A stretch of 64,000 bases of DNA from the NCBI RefSeq assembly GCF_030845175.1, contig NZ_CP132542.1, forward strand, positions 1,120,001 through 1,184,000, in the 5' to 3' direction. Shown piece by piece: positions 22,020-30,896 of this stretch; the first letter of the stretch is position 1, and each line of letters opens with the position of its first letter. The stretch is from Coralliovum pocilloporae. GTDB taxonomy: Bacteria > Pseudomonadota > Alphaproteobacteria > Rhizobiales > Cohaesibacteraceae. The notes beneath the pieces are model-generated. The model made no database searches, had not been told where the DNA came from, and saw only the letters and a program-made list of their open reading frames with translations. The position numbers were made by a program, and so were the translations under genes.

Positions 22020-22801
22020 TGACCCATGATCTGGCATTGGTCAGGAGATTGGAAGACGCCAATCTCTCGGCCTGGCCATCAGAAACCGTACTCAAGGACG
22101 GGGATTGGGTCATCCGCCTGACCCCCGGCCATCCATCACGCCGCATCAACTCCTTCTACGCGCTCAATCCCGAAGATGATGCGAATATCGAAGACCGATT
22201 CGCCAATGCGCGCGCTATTTTCCAGCGGAAGACCATTCCGGCTTTCTATCGGTCGACCCCGCTGACATCACCTGAAATCATCTCATTCCTGAACCGGACG
22301 GGATGGCGATGCCTTGATGTGACCCATGTGCTCACAACGACCCTCGAGCAGCCTGTTCATCCAGAGAGGAACACGTGTGAGTTTGAGGTCAGCTCTCATC
22401 TGACAGACCCTTGGCTGTCCAGCTATGTGAATTGTTCCGGCCTCACCGAAAGTGCACGGCCTGCTCTCGAACGCATTCTTCAACGTGTGCACCATCCGGT
22501 TCGGTTTATCCGGATTCTGGAAGACGGGTCCTGCATTGGGACAGCCGCCATAATCCTTGATAATGAATGGGCCGGACTGTTCGAGATTGCGGTCCATCCA
22601 TCAGCGAGAGGCAAAGGGGTCGGCAAGCAGATCATTGCCGCCTCCCTGGTGGAAGCCAAAGCCGCCGGGAGCAGTAAGGCGTGGCTCCAGGTCGTTGAAG
22701 ACAATCATCCGGCCTATGCCATCTACAAGGCGTTTGGCTTTCGCTATCAATATGATTATGCCTATTGGCAACCGGCGGATTCCGTCAAAGACGAAGCGTA
22801 G
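22019..22801 (+). CDS. GNAT family N-acetyltransferase
   Basis: 260-aa protein with a GNAT domain in the C-terminal half: acetyl-CoA-binding motif A reads VHPSARGKGVGKQI (~195), preceded by GLFEIA and followed by VVEDNHPAYAIYKAFGFRYQY, the typical last strand/helix. The N-terminal half (INSFYALNPEDD..., FYRSTPLTSPE) looks like a divergent second GNAT unit. The substrate is unknown. It is translationally coupled to argJ and lies eight bases before mutT, a neighbourhood I associate with rhizobia. Confidence 0.88.
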   Translation: MTHDLALVRRLEDANLSAWPSETVLKDGDWVIRLTPGHPSRRINSFYALNPEDDANIEDRFANARAIFQRKTIPAFYRSTPLTSPEIISFLNRTGWRCLDVTHVLTTTLEQPVHPERNTCEFEVSSHLTDPWLSSYVNCSGLTESARPALERILQRVHHPVRFIRILEDGSCIGTAAIILDNEWAGLFEIAVHPSARGKGVGKQIIAASLVEAKAAGSSKAWLQVVEDNHPAYAIYKAFGFRYQYDYAYWQPADSVKDEA

Positions 22802-22808
22802 AAATCAC

Positions 22809-23216
22809 ATGAAGAAAATGGTTCTGGTATCAGCCTGCGCGCTGATCGATACAGATGGACGGATCCTGATCGCTCAGCGTCCGGAAGGTAAATCTCTGGC
22901 CGGACTATGGGAATTTCCAGGCGGTAAAGTTGAAGCCGGAGAAACACCGGAAGAGACACTGATTCGCGAGCTGGAAGAGGAATTGGGGGTCAGCACCCAT
23001 GAATCATGTCTGGCGCCGCTCAGCTTTGCCAGCCATACCTATGACGACTTTCATCTGCTGATGCCACTCTATGTCTGCCGGAAATGGAACGGTGTTCCAC
23101 AGCCTCTAGAAGGGCAGGCCATCAAATGGGTTCGCCCGGGTGTCCTGCGTGACTACCCTATGCCGCCAGCGGACGACCCGCTCATCGCACCACTGATAGA
23201 CCTGCTCGGACCCTAA
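22809..23216 (+). CDS. mutT: MutT-type 8-oxo-dGTP diphosphatase (Nudix)
   Basis: 135-aa Nudix hydrolase that cleans oxidised 8-oxo-dGTP from the nucleotide pool. The start MKKMVLVSACALIDTDGR, the MutT-style LAQRPEGK-like segment (IAQRPEGKSLAGLWEFPGG) and the complete Nudix box (GG-x5-E-x7-REL-x-EELG, ~38-59) are present. Its TAA (23214-23216) overlaps the TAG of the opposing L,D-transpeptidase gene by three bases. Last gene of the argJ group. Confidence 0.93.
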   Translation: MKKMVLVSACALIDTDGRILIAQRPEGKSLAGLWEFPGGKVEAGETPEETLIRELEEELGVSTHESCLAPLSFASHTYDDFHLLMPLYVCRKWNGVPQPLEGQAIKWVRPGVLRDYPMPPADDPLIAPLIDLLGP

Positions 23217-24286
23217 TCCGTAAACCAGGAGAAGCTGGGCAACAGGCCGCCTGCCTCACCATCCGCTTTGCGCTTTGGATTGGGCGCAGGCTTGGGCGGT
23301 TCAGATGACTTGACGGCCGTACTGGTGTCAGCGTCTGCCGACCCGGGCACATCAACGGCATCAGGTCCTTTGGCACCCAGCAGCGCCGCCAGTTTCTTTT
23401 CCCGCTCTTTCCAGCGCTTGTCACGCTCTGCCGCGTCAGCGATGGACTGAACCGCCAGTTCAAACGCGCGATCATCCGCAGCGGTTTTCTGCTCCACGGC
23501 AAAAGCCAGCCGTTCCGGCACAGAATAGGCCGGGCATTTGCCGCTGGCCGAGAAATTATTGCCGCCGTCAGCTTCCGCATTGAAGATATAACGGCGATCG
23601 CAGACATCCACTTTCGGAACCTGCTTCGTCAGCTCGAAATGATCATGCCCGCGCTTAAGCATCCGCCAGAAATCAAGATGCTCATTATCCGCGTAGCGCG
23701 CCAGGTTTTCCGGAGTCATGCGGAACGGATAGGCCTGGATCTGAAAGCCTTTTTGCCCGCCCTTGAAAGCTTCACGCGCCAGCGCATAGATCTCACCTAT
23801 CTGCTCATCCGTCATGGCATAGCACCCACGCGATGAACAGGCACCATGAACCATCAGATGACTTCCTGTCCGCCCGTGTGACCGGTCAAACTTGTTGGGG
23901 AAGCCCATATTGAAGGACAGGTAATAGCTTGAGTTGGGATTCATCTGGGCCGGGGTGACGGTGTAAAACCCTTCCGGAGCCTGACGATCACCTTCCTTGA
24001 ATTTCGGCCCGACCTTGCCGGACCATTTGCAGATGTCATAGGTCTTCATCAGACCATATGTGCCGTCATCCTTTTCTTTCCAGACCTCAAGCTGGCTTTC
24101 TTCCTTGAAAATGCGCAGCAGAATAGGATCTTCCGGGGCCATGCCTCGGGATTTCATGTCGGCAAGGGTTGCATAGGGAATAGGCTCAAGATGCTTGGCA
24201 TCAAGCAACTCGTCCGTGTTACAGGCCGCAAGAGCGGAAAGCCCAACCACTACGAAGCCGGTCTTCAGAATCTGTCGAAGGCGCAT
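23213..24286 (-). CDS. L,D-transpeptidase family (YkuD/YafK-type) lipoprotein
   Basis: 357-aa predicted lipoprotein: basic start, hydrophobic segment and lipobox LAAC with the lipidated Cys at 22. The YkuD domain (~55-215) has HLMVHGACSSRGCYAMTD, giving His147 and catalytic Cys155; this form matches the YafK/DpaA-like murein-modifying branch. Members cross-link peptidoglycan, attach lipoproteins to it or cleave that bond, so the exact reaction is open. The C-terminal ~100 residues are charged (KRWKEREKKLAALL) and then Pro/Ser-rich. Convergent with mutT, with overlapping stops. Confidence 0.88.
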   Translation of the reverse strand: MRLRQILKTGFVVVGLSALAACNTDELLDAKHLEPIPYATLADMKSRGMAPEDPILLRIFKEESQLEVWKEKDDGTYGLMKTYDICKWSGKVGPKFKEGDRQAPEGFYTVTPAQMNPNSSYYLSFNMGFPNKFDRSHGRTGSHLMVHGACSSRGCYAMTDEQIGEIYALAREAFKGGQKGFQIQAYPFRMTPENLARYADNEHLDFWRMLKRGHDHFELTKQVPKVDVCDRRYIFNAEADGGNNFSASGKCPAYSVPERLAFAVEQKTAADDRAFELAVQSIADAAERDKRWKEREKKLAALLGAKGPDAVDVPGSADADTSTAVKSSEPPKPAPNPKRKADGEAGGLLPSFSWFTD

Positions 24287-24455
24287 CCGTTACCCCATAC
24301 TCGTGCAACCACGGCCAAAACACACCGTAATTGTTGAGACTACATGGTACCTGTTGACATCTCGTTACGGCAAGGAAAACCCTGCCGATAACACATTTGT
24401 CAATCAGCTGCCGCGCACCTTATGAACGGATTGGTACGAAAAGAAGGCCAGTCGT

Positions 24456-25412
24456 TTATCCGAGCGAGCGCCCGATTTCGAGGAACTTCCGACGACGGTG
24501 AGCCCGGATCTCGTCACCAGAGAGGCCCTCAAAGCGCTGGAACCCATCGGCAATCGCATCGCCTGCGCTCTGCAGTACAGCGCCCGCGTCACGATGCGCA
24601 CCACCCATCGGTTCAGGAACGATACCGTCAATGACACCAAGCTGCTGAAGATCCTGCGCCGTGATCTTCATATTGGTCGCCGCGTCCTGTGCCCGGGTTG
24701 AATCCCGCCACAGGATTGAAGCTGCACCTTCCGGTGAGATCACGCTGTAGATGGAATGCTCCAGCATCAGCACATGGTTGGCTGTAGCGATCGCAATCGC
24801 ACCACCGGATCCGCCTTCACCAATCACCAGGGTGACATTGGGCACTTTGAGAGACAGACAGGCATCCGTTGAACGGGCAATGGCTTCAGCCTGACCGCGC
24901 TCCTCAGCACCAATCCCCGGATAGGCTCCGGCCGTATCAACCAGCGACAACACAGGAACACCGAACCTGTTGGCCAGCTCCATGATACGGACAGCCTTGC
25001 GGTAGCCTTCAGGGCGGGCCATGCCGAAATTGTGCCGCAGCCGGGCTTCTGTATCAGAACCCTTTTCCTGACCAAGGATGGCCACGGACTGTCCGCGGAA
25101 CCGCCCGAACCCGGCAACAACAGCCTCATCATCGGAAAACTTCCGGTCACCGGCCAGCGGCGTGAAATCCGTAATCAGCGATTTGACATAGTCCATGCAG
25201 TGCGGGCGCGCCGGATGACGGGCAACCTGCGTCTTCTGCCATGGTGTCAGCTTGGAATAGATATCCTGCAGCGCCTGCTCAGCCTTGGCTTCCAGTCGCT
25301 GAATATCTTCTTCAATCTTGACCGAGTCACCCTCGGTCGCCAGCGCCCTCAGCTCCTGTACCTTGCCTTCAAGATCAGCAACCGGTTTTTCAAACTCAAG
25401 AAATGTCCGCAT
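24456..25412 (-). CDS. accA: Acetyl-CoA carboxylase carboxyltransferase subunit alpha
   Basis: Alpha subunit of the carboxyltransferase that makes malonyl-CoA, the first committed step of fatty-acid synthesis; it works with AccD, whose gene is not in this window. The 318-aa protein has the N-terminal helical segment (MRTFLEFEKPVADLEGKVQE), the crotonase-like core with GRPHCMDYV-like PARPHCMDY, VDTAGAYPGIGAEERGQ and EGGSGGAIAIA oxyanion-loop motifs, and EGAASILWRD. Full length for the family. Downstream of xerD on the same strand after 190 bases, which hold an operator-like palindrome. Confidence 0.97.
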   Translation of the reverse strand: MRTFLEFEKPVADLEGKVQELRALATEGDSVKIEEDIQRLEAKAEQALQDIYSKLTPWQKTQVARHPARPHCMDYVKSLITDFTPLAGDRKFSDDEAVVAGFGRFRGQSVAILGQEKGSDTEARLRHNFGMARPEGYRKAVRIMELANRFGVPVLSLVDTAGAYPGIGAEERGQAEAIARSTDACLSLKVPNVTLVIGEGGSGGAIAIATANHVLMLEHSIYSVISPEGAASILWRDSTRAQDAATNMKITAQDLQQLGVIDGIVPEPMGGAHRDAGAVLQSAGDAIADGFQRFEGLSGDEIRAHRRRKFLEIGRSLG

Positions 25413-25515
25413 GAAAGTATCGCGCCCGACGTGTCACACTGGGAGGAATTTGCGCCTGTCTGGCAAGCGAGTATGGCCCAAACAAGGCAAACTCACTGAC
25501 CGCAGCCCCCCGCTT

Positions 25516-25555
25516 CATTGCGGCGCACACTGGCCGCAATGACCGCCTATGTCAA
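25516..25555 (-). promoter_or_regulatory. Possible accA promoter with overlapping palindrome
   Basis: A perfect -35 box TTGACA reads on the minus strand at 25550-25555. A 9-bp perfect inverted repeat (CATTGCGGC at 25516-25524, GCCGCAATG at 25533-25541, 8-bp centre) begins nine bases downstream and would cover the -10 and start region. The -10 hexamer at 17-bp spacing (CAGTGT) is poor, so the promoter is tentative; the inverted repeat itself is certain. No T-run follows it, so it is not a terminator of xerD. Confidence 0.35.
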
Positions 25556-25603
25556 GACAAGCTTACAGGCATCGTAAATTTCCGGAAGGCCAGACAGGAC
25601 CTC

Positions 25604-26530
25604 TTATGCCAGCGGGTGATGATCTTCAACCAGCCGCCGCAGACGCTCTTCAAGAATATGCGTATAAATCTGCGTGGTTGAAATGTCCGCATGACCCAGC
25701 ATCTGCTGAACAGATCTCAGATCCGCACCATTTTCGAGCAAATGACTGGCAAAAGCATGCCGCAGCACATGCGGAGAGACCTTGTCCCGCGCCAGACCAA
25801 TCTGGACTGCAAGAGTTTTCAGGTCTCGGGCAAAGGCCTGTCGCGTGAAATGGCCACTTTCTCCAAAGCTTGGAAACAGCCACGGGCTGTCCGTGTAGGA
25901 TTCATTGGCTTCTCTCAGGCTGACATAGTCTGACATGGCATCCTTGGCGCGGCTGTTGAGCGGGACCAGCCGTTCACGCCCGCCTTTGCCGCGCACCATC
26001 AGGAATCTGTCCTTCTGACGGGTCGCTGCAACCGGCAGACTGACCAGTTCGGAAACACGCAAGCCCGTCGCATAGAGAACTTCAAGCAATGTATAAAGGC
26101 GCATGGCCCGCAAACGCCTGACGGGTGCCGGATCATCGGTCAGTGCTGCAAACCGGGCTGCTTCAAGCAACCGGTCCACTTCTGCATGGCTGAGGGTCTT
26201 GGGCAGGGAACGCCCCTGTTTCGGACCAGACGCATTCACTGTGGGATCATCCAGCCTGAGCCCTTCCGCGTAGAGAAATTTGTGGAACTGGCGCACAGAC
26301 GACAGCTTCCTTGCTGTTGAGCTCGCAGCATAACCCCGACTGTCCAGATCCCCCAGATAGGCGCTGACATCAGCCTTGTCGCACCGAAGAACGGAGGAGC
26401 GGCGCCCGGCCAGAAAGCCGTAATAATCTTCGAGGTCACGGCTATAGGACTGCAGCGTGTTGTCCGCCGCACCACGCTCCGCGCTCAAAAATTCCAGGAA
26501 GGATTCCAGATGATGATCCGAACCAGCCAC
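25604..26530 (-). CDS. xerD: XerD-type tyrosine recombinase
   Basis: Site-specific recombinase that, with XerC, resolves chromosome dimers at dif. The 308-aa protein has the SAM-like N-terminal core-binding domain (~1-95) and the catalytic domain with the full set: Arg in [12 protein letters not shown], Lys in [23 protein letters not shown] (His-x-x-Arg), His in [15 protein letters not shown] and its Tyr nucleophile. No mobile-element context; it is in its rhizobial housekeeping position beside accA and aroK. Ten bases after the small membrane gene upstream. Confidence 0.94.
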   Translation of the reverse strand: MAGSDHHLESFLEFLSAERGAADNTLQSYSRDLEDYYGFLAGRRSSVLRCDKADVSAYLGDLDSRGYAASSTARKLSSVRQFHKFLYAEGLRLDDPTVNASGPKQGRSLPKTLSHAEVDRLLEAARFAALTDDPAPVRRLRAMRLYTLLEVLYATGLRVSELVSLPVAATRQKDRFLMVRGKGGRERLVPLNSRAKDAMSDYVSLREANESYTDSPWLFPSFGESGHFTRQAFARDLKTLAVQIGLARDKVSPHVLRHAFASHLLENGADLRSVQQMLGHADISTTQIYTHILEERLRRLVEDHHPLA

Positions 26531-26540
26531 AAAAGCCCCC

Positions 26541-26684
26541 CTACTTCGGAAGCTTCTTTGCCGGAATGCGGATGGTCATCTCCCGCGGATTTGGCTCGAC
26601 AAAGTTCGCAAGCCAGAACATAGCCCCATAACCAAGACCACCCAGAACGCCGCAAATGACAAGAAATCTAATCAGGGAAGGCAT
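26541..26684 (-). CDS. Conserved small membrane protein upstream of xerD
   Basis: A 47-aa ORF starting [20 protein letters not shown]: one membrane helix (~5-27) followed by a short, conserved-looking tail [21 protein letters not shown] recall a very similar short protein with an EPxPREMTxxxP tail in the same place in rhizobial genomes, which supports a real gene, but its function is unknown. It is on the xerD strand, ten bases upstream of xerD, so probably co-transcribed, and divergent from aroK. Confidence 0.75.
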   Translation of the reverse strand: MPSLIRFLVICGVLGGLGYGAMFWLANFVEPNPREMTIRIPAKKLPK

Positions 26685-26826
26685 TGTTTTCCGATTTCTA
26701 TTGGTTTCGCCTCTGCCGCTTAGTCAATCAGTTGCGGCTGCCTCTTGCAAGTCTCTCCTTGACAGTTCATAGCTCTATCGGCTCAAAGCCTGTATATGTC
26801 TCTTTTCCGACCCGCCGGAGCCGCTG

Positions 26827-27435
26827 GTGACCGAGTTTGAATCTTTGAAATCCATCCCTGTTCCTGATGATCTTCTGGATCTGCTGGGCCATCGCCCTAT
26901 CGTTCTGATCGGTATGATGGGTGCGGGCAAAACCACCATCGGACGACGATTGGCCGCTCTCCTGGACATTCCGTTCGTTGATGCAGATGCCGAAATCGAA
27001 AAGGCCGCCAACCAGACAATTCCAGAGATCTTCGAACAGTATGGCGAAGATCACTTCCGGGACGGAGAGAAACGGGTCATTGCCCGCCTGCTTGAAGGTG
27101 GGCAGCAGGTATTGGCGACCGGCGGTGGCGCTTTCATGAATGATGAGACCCGCGCAGCTATTCAGGCCGGTTCTCTCTCCGTCTGGCTCCGCGCCGATTT
27201 CGACATCCTGATGGAACGGGTCAGACGGCGGTCCAACAGACCACTGCTGCAGACAGCCGATCCTGAAGGCACATTGCGCGCGCTCATTGACGCACGATAT
27301 CCGACATATTCGGAAGCGCATCTGACTGTTGAATCCAGGAACGCCCCGCATGAAGCCATCGTTGCTGATCTGGTCAAGGCACTGGCCGACCATCTCGGGT
27401 CGCAAAACGTCGCTGACAGGCACTCCGAACAATAA
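26827..27435 (+). CDS. aroK: Shikimate kinase
   Basis: Phosphorylates shikimate at the 3-hydroxyl in the pathway to chorismate. The 202-aa protein has Walker A GMMGAGKTT (29-37), the shikimate-binding Asp in FVDADAEIE, FRDGEKRVI, the GGGAF motif (ATGGGAF) and RPLL in the lid region. Translation starts at GTG (26827), preceded by GGAG at six bases. First gene of aroK-aroB-corC; 18 bases separate it from aroB. The extra N-terminal ~20 residues are usual in rhizobial AroK. Confidence 0.95.
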   Translation: MTEFESLKSIPVPDDLLDLLGHRPIVLIGMMGAGKTTIGRRLAALLDIPFVDADAEIEKAANQTIPEIFEQYGEDHFRDGEKRVIARLLEGGQQVLATGGGAFMNDETRAAIQAGSLSVWLRADFDILMERVRRRSNRPLLQTADPEGTLRALIDARYPTYSEAHLTVESRNAPHEAIVADLVKALADHLGSQNVADRHSEQ

Positions 27436-27453
27436 CCAATCTGGACCCAAAGA

Positions 27454-28584
27454 ATGACCGAAGAAACCGGGATGCACCTTGAAACCGTTCGAGTGGAACT
27501 CGGAGACCGTTCCTATGACATCATTGTCGGCCCGACCAGCCTCAAGAGCATTGGTACCCGCATCCGGGATCTGTTTGGCGATGTACGGACGGCCATTATC
27601 ACAGACAGGAATGTTGCAGACCTGCATCTCGGAACTGTGGAGCAGGCCCTAACTGACGCTGGCATCGGTCACACAGCAATCATCATGGAGCCGGGGGAGC
27701 CGACAAAACGCTATGACGGGATGATGGCTGCCTGTGATGCCATTCTCGATTCAAAGCTTGAGCGCGGTGATCTGATCATTGCTCTTGGTGGCGGCGTCAT
27801 TGGTGACCTGGCCGGATTTGCAGCCGGTATCGTCCGGCGCGGCATGCGGTTTATCCAGGTTCCCACAAGCCTGCTGGCTCAGGTCGATTCATCCGTTGGC
27901 GGCAAGACCGGTATCAACACACGGCATGGCAAGAATCTCATCGGGCTGTTTCATCAGCCAGGCCTTGTCATTGCGGATACGGCAATCCTCGATACCCTGT
28001 CCGAACGGGAATTCCGTGCCGGATATGCGGAAGTGGCCAAATACGGCCTGATCAATGACGAGGCTTTCTTCAGCTGGCTTGAAAACAACTGGCAGGCTGT
28101 CTTCAAGGGCGGCCAGGAACGGGTTCATGCAGTGGCGACATCCTGTCGGGCCAAGGCAGCTGTGGTTGCCGCTGATGAACGGGAATCCGGTCAACGTGCC
28201 CTGCTTAATCTGGGCCATACATTCGGCCACGCACTTGAAGGCATGGCAGCCTATGACCCGGTCAGGCTGGTCCATGGTGAAGGCGTTGCCATCGGCATGG
28301 TTCTCGCCCATGAATTTTCGGCCCGGCAAGGTCTCTGCTCACCAGAGGATGCAGCGCGCGCCCGCCATCACCTTGATGCGGTCGGCCTTCCGACTACTCT
28401 GCAACAGATCCCGGGACAATTGCCTCCCGCTGAGACCCTGATGAACTTTATCGCCCAGGACAAGAAGGTCTCACGTGGCTCCCTCACCTTCATCCTGACC
28501 CGTGGCATTGGGCAGTCCTTTGTGGAGAAAGATGTGGCGCCTGATCTTGTAAAAGACTTTCTCGAAGATAAATTGAGTGCATGA
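27454..28584 (+). CDS. aroB: 3-Dehydroquinate synthase
   Basis: Converts DAHP to 3-dehydroquinate, the second shikimate-pathway step, using NAD+ and a divalent metal. The 376-aa protein shows the NAD-binding LGGGVIGDLAGFAAG, the substrate/metal region QVPTSLLAQVDSSVGGKTGIN and the metal ligands in the GYAEVAKYG Glu and LNLGHTFGHALE His. The stop overlaps the following corC start by four bases (ATGA at 28581-28584). Confidence 0.97.
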   Translation: MTEETGMHLETVRVELGDRSYDIIVGPTSLKSIGTRIRDLFGDVRTAIITDRNVADLHLGTVEQALTDAGIGHTAIIMEPGEPTKRYDGMMAACDAILDSKLERGDLIIALGGGVIGDLAGFAAGIVRRGMRFIQVPTSLLAQVDSSVGGKTGINTRHGKNLIGLFHQPGLVIADTAILDTLSEREFRAGYAEVAKYGLINDEAFFSWLENNWQAVFKGGQERVHAVATSCRAKAAVVAADERESGQRALLNLGHTFGHALEGMAAYDPVRLVHGEGVAIGMVLAHEFSARQGLCSPEDAARARHHLDAVGLPTTLQQIPGQLPPAETLMNFIAQDKKVSRGSLTFILTRGIGQSFVEKDVAPDLVKDFLEDKLSA

Positions 28585-29846
28585 CCACGATGCTCTGGCT
28601 GACCATTCTCGCAATTCTGGTGCTTTTGGCCCTGTCCGGCTTCTTTTCCGGATCTGAGACAGCGCTGACCGCCGCGTCCCGCGCCCGGATGCATCAGCTT
28701 GAAAAAAGTGGTGATCAGAAAGCCTCTATCGTCTCCCGGCTGATTCAGGTGCGGGAACGCCTGATTGGCGCGCTGCTTCTCGGCAATAATCTGGTCAACA
28801 TTCTGGCCTCGGCCCTGGCCACAAGCCTGTTTATCCAGCTCTTTGGTGAAGCGGGTGTGGTTTATGCCACTCTGGTCATGACCGCACTGGTTCTGATTTT
28901 TGCGGAAGTTCTGCCCAAGACCTGGGCCATTAGTGCACCGGATGAGTTTGCCCGCGCTGTAGCCCCCTTTGTCCGCGTCGTCGTTGCCGTGTTTGCACCG
29001 ATTACGGCAGGCGTCACCCTGCTTGTGAACCTGCTGCTGAAACTGTTCGGCATTGATACCAGTCGGTCCGGCCTGACCCCGCATGAAGAGCTGCGCGGTG
29101 CTGTTGATCTTCACCACAAGGAAGGCAGCCTGGTCAAAGCTGACAGGGATCGTCTCGGCGGTCTGCTGGACCTGCACGAACTGGAAGTATCCGACGTGAT
29201 GGTCCATCGCACCAAGATGATGGCACTCAATCTTGATGACGGGAATGAGGAACTGGTTCGCGAGGTTATCGCCAGCCCCTTTACCCGCCTGCCACTCTGG
29301 CAGGACAATCAGGACAATATTGTCGGCATCCTGCATGCAAAAGATCTTCTTCGGGCTCTGGACGCCCATGAAGGAGATGCTGACAGCCTCGATCTGAAGA
29401 CAATCACAACAGAGCCGTGGTTTGTGCCGGACACAACGCCCCTGCAAAGCCAGCTCAATGCCTTTCTGAAGCGGAAGTCACATTTCGCGCTGGTCGTTGA
29501 TGAATATGGCGAGGTGCAGGGTCTCGTCACGCTCGAGGATATTCTGGAAGAGATTGTCGGCGAGATCGCAGACGAGCACGACGTCGATGTGAAGGGTGTC
29601 CAGATCCTCACCGATGGTTCGATCAATGTGGATGGTTCGGTTCCGATTCGCGATCTCAACCGCGCCATGGACTGGGACCTGCCGGATGAGGAAGCCACCA
29701 CCATTGCCGGACTGGTTATCCACGATGCCCGCATGATCCCGGATGAAGGCCAGGCCTTCAACTTTCACGGTTTCCGTTTTCTCGTGGTCCGGAAGGATCG
29801 CAACCGAATCATTCAGCTGCGCATCCTGCCGCTTGTTCAGGCCTGA
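28581..29846 (+). CDS. CNNM/CorC family membrane protein (DUF21-CBS-CorC)
   Basis: 421-aa inner-membrane protein: DUF21/CNNM transmembrane domain (~1-180, with SGFFSGSETALTAAS and LIGALLLGNNLVNI), a tandem CBS pair (~200-335; VSDVMVHRTKM, HFALVVDEYGEVQGLVTLEDILEEIVGEI) and a C-terminal CorC_HlyC domain (~345-420). Relatives are Mg2+/Co2+ transporters or efflux-associated proteins. The old hemolysin label is not informative. Translationally coupled to aroB, as in other rhizobia. Confidence 0.92.
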   Translation: MTTMLWLTILAILVLLALSGFFSGSETALTAASRARMHQLEKSGDQKASIVSRLIQVRERLIGALLLGNNLVNILASALATSLFIQLFGEAGVVYATLVMTALVLIFAEVLPKTWAISAPDEFARAVAPFVRVVVAVFAPITAGVTLLVNLLLKLFGIDTSRSGLTPHEELRGAVDLHHKEGSLVKADRDRLGGLLDLHELEVSDVMVHRTKMMALNLDDGNEELVREVIASPFTRLPLWQDNQDNIVGILHAKDLLRALDAHEGDADSLDLKTITTEPWFVPDTTPLQSQLNAFLKRKSHFALVVDEYGEVQGLVTLEDILEEIVGEIADEHDVDVKGVQILTDGSINVDGSVPIRDLNRAMDWDLPDEEATTIAGLVIHDARMIPDEGQAFNFHGFRFLVVRKDRNRIIQLRILPLVQA

Positions 29847-29865
29847 ACCGAAAACAGGAGCACCA

Positions 29866-30126
29866 TCAGGGCGCTGATGTCTGAATGGCCAGGGCATGAA
29901 CCCTGTCATTGAGTTCCGCCTCAAGAACCGCATTAACCTGACGATGACAGGCAATACGTGTCTCGCCGCGGAATTTTTCCGATACGATTCTCACACGAAA
30001 ATGAGTCTCACCACCTTCACGCCATCCGCCATGTCCTTTATGACGGTCAGATTCGTCGATCACGTCCAGTTCGACCGGCGCAAAAGCGTCTGTCAGTTTT
30101 TTGATAATGCTGTCCTTGACGCTCAT
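29866..30126 (-). CDS. bolA: BolA family protein
   Basis: 86-aa BolA-fold protein; relatives pair with monothiol glutaredoxins to bind or deliver [2Fe-2S] clusters, and some affect cell morphology. The sequence has the family block ESDRHKGHGGWREGGETHFRVRIVS... (shown here in parts: SDRHKGHGG and ETHFRVRIVS) and the signature ACHRQVNAVLEAEL. Candidate cluster-ligand His residues are in HKGHGG and the conserved ACHR. Convergent with corC and divergent from the DnaJ-like gene. Confidence 0.93.
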   Translation of the reverse strand: MSVKDSIIKKLTDAFAPVELDVIDESDRHKGHGGWREGGETHFRVRIVSEKFRGETRIACHRQVNAVLEAELNDRVHALAIQTSAP

Positions 30127-30216
30127 CGGCTTCGATGGTCCTCTATTTGTTTGTTTGCAGATGGATGTATCATTGACTTGGGTTATGGACCAAATCCAGC
30201 ACGTTGTTGAGAGGCA

Positions 30217-30834
30217 ATGAAACTGAATTCACGATATTTCGACAGCATTCGGGTCAAGCCGAAGGCCGAGGAAAAGAAGGAGCCGGAGGGCCAGCCCTGC
30301 GAATGGGAAGGGTGTACCCGGACCGGATCTCATCGCGCGCCCAAAGGACGTGACAAGGAAGGTGAATTCTTCCATTTCTGCATTGATCATGTGCGGGAAT
30401 ACAACAAATCTTATAATTATTTCAATGGCCTGTCGGATGATGACATCCACAGCTACCAGAAGAACAACGCGACCGGACAACGCCCTACCTGGTCCATGTC
30501 AGCCAATTCATCTGCCCAGCGCACAAGCGCCCATCACCGCTTTAGGCAGGCTGGCTGGCAGGGTAAGGTCAATGATCCGTTCAACCTGTTTCGCGAGAGC
30601 CACAAGGAAACCAAGCCTGAACCCCGTCAGCGCAAGCTGAAGCGTATGGAAGAGAAGGCTTTCACCACCCTTGATATCCCCCATTCAGCCGGGGAAAAGG
30701 AGATCAAGGCGAAGTACAAATTACTGGTCAAGCAGCACCATCCGGATGCCAATGGCGGCGACCGGAGTTCAGAAGATCGATTGAGAGAAATTATCCAGGC
30801 ATATAACTATTTAAAAAAAGCCGGTTTCTGCTAA
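30217..30834 (+). CDS. DnaJ-domain protein with N-terminal Cys/His region
   Basis: 205-aa protein whose last ~60 residues form a J domain with HPD at 175-177 (KQHHPDANGGD), the DnaK-stimulating motif. The N-terminal ~80 residues hold CEWEGC, SHRAPKGRD and FHFCIDHVREYNKSYNYF, a conserved Cys/His arrangement that might bind zinc. Inverse order (J domain at the C-terminus) is typical of this rhizobial cobS-adjacent family. Its client is unknown. It lies 62 bases before cobS. Confidence 0.87.
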   Translation: MKLNSRYFDSIRVKPKAEEKKEPEGQPCEWEGCTRTGSHRAPKGRDKEGEFFHFCIDHVREYNKSYNYFNGLSDDDIHSYQKNNATGQRPTWSMSANSSAQRTSAHHRFRQAGWQGKVNDPFNLFRESHKETKPEPRQRKLKRMEEKAFTTLDIPHSAGEKEIKAKYKLLVKQHHPDANGGDRSSEDRLREIIQAYNYLKKAGFC

Positions 30835-30858
30835 ACCATCGTATAACAGGTTCGATTT

Positions 30859-30880
30859 CCAGCCTATCATAACAGGCTGG
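30859..30880 (+). other. Stem-loop in the DnaJ-cobS gap
   Basis: CCAGCCT (30859-30865) pairs with AGGCTGG (30874-30880) across an 8-nt loop, ending 16 bases before the cobS ATG. It lacks a following T-run, so it is probably a leader hairpin and not a terminator. No cobalamin-riboswitch features are visible in the 62-bp gap. Confidence 0.4.
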
Positions 30881-30896
30881 CCCCAATGGAGGTTTC

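Noticed and set aside
25604-26530. Tyrosine recombinase as the integrase of a mobile element
   Set aside because: Sequence, length and neighbours are those of housekeeping XerD; no attachment sites or cargo genes are present.
28368-29447. A 359-codon minus-strand frame across aroB and corC
   Set aside because: Both + strand genes are certain; the frame is Cys/His/Gln-rich without family resemblance.
30835-30896. Cobalamin riboswitch before cobS
   Set aside because: The gap is only 62 bp with a simple hairpin; the B12-box and the size of a riboswitch are missing.
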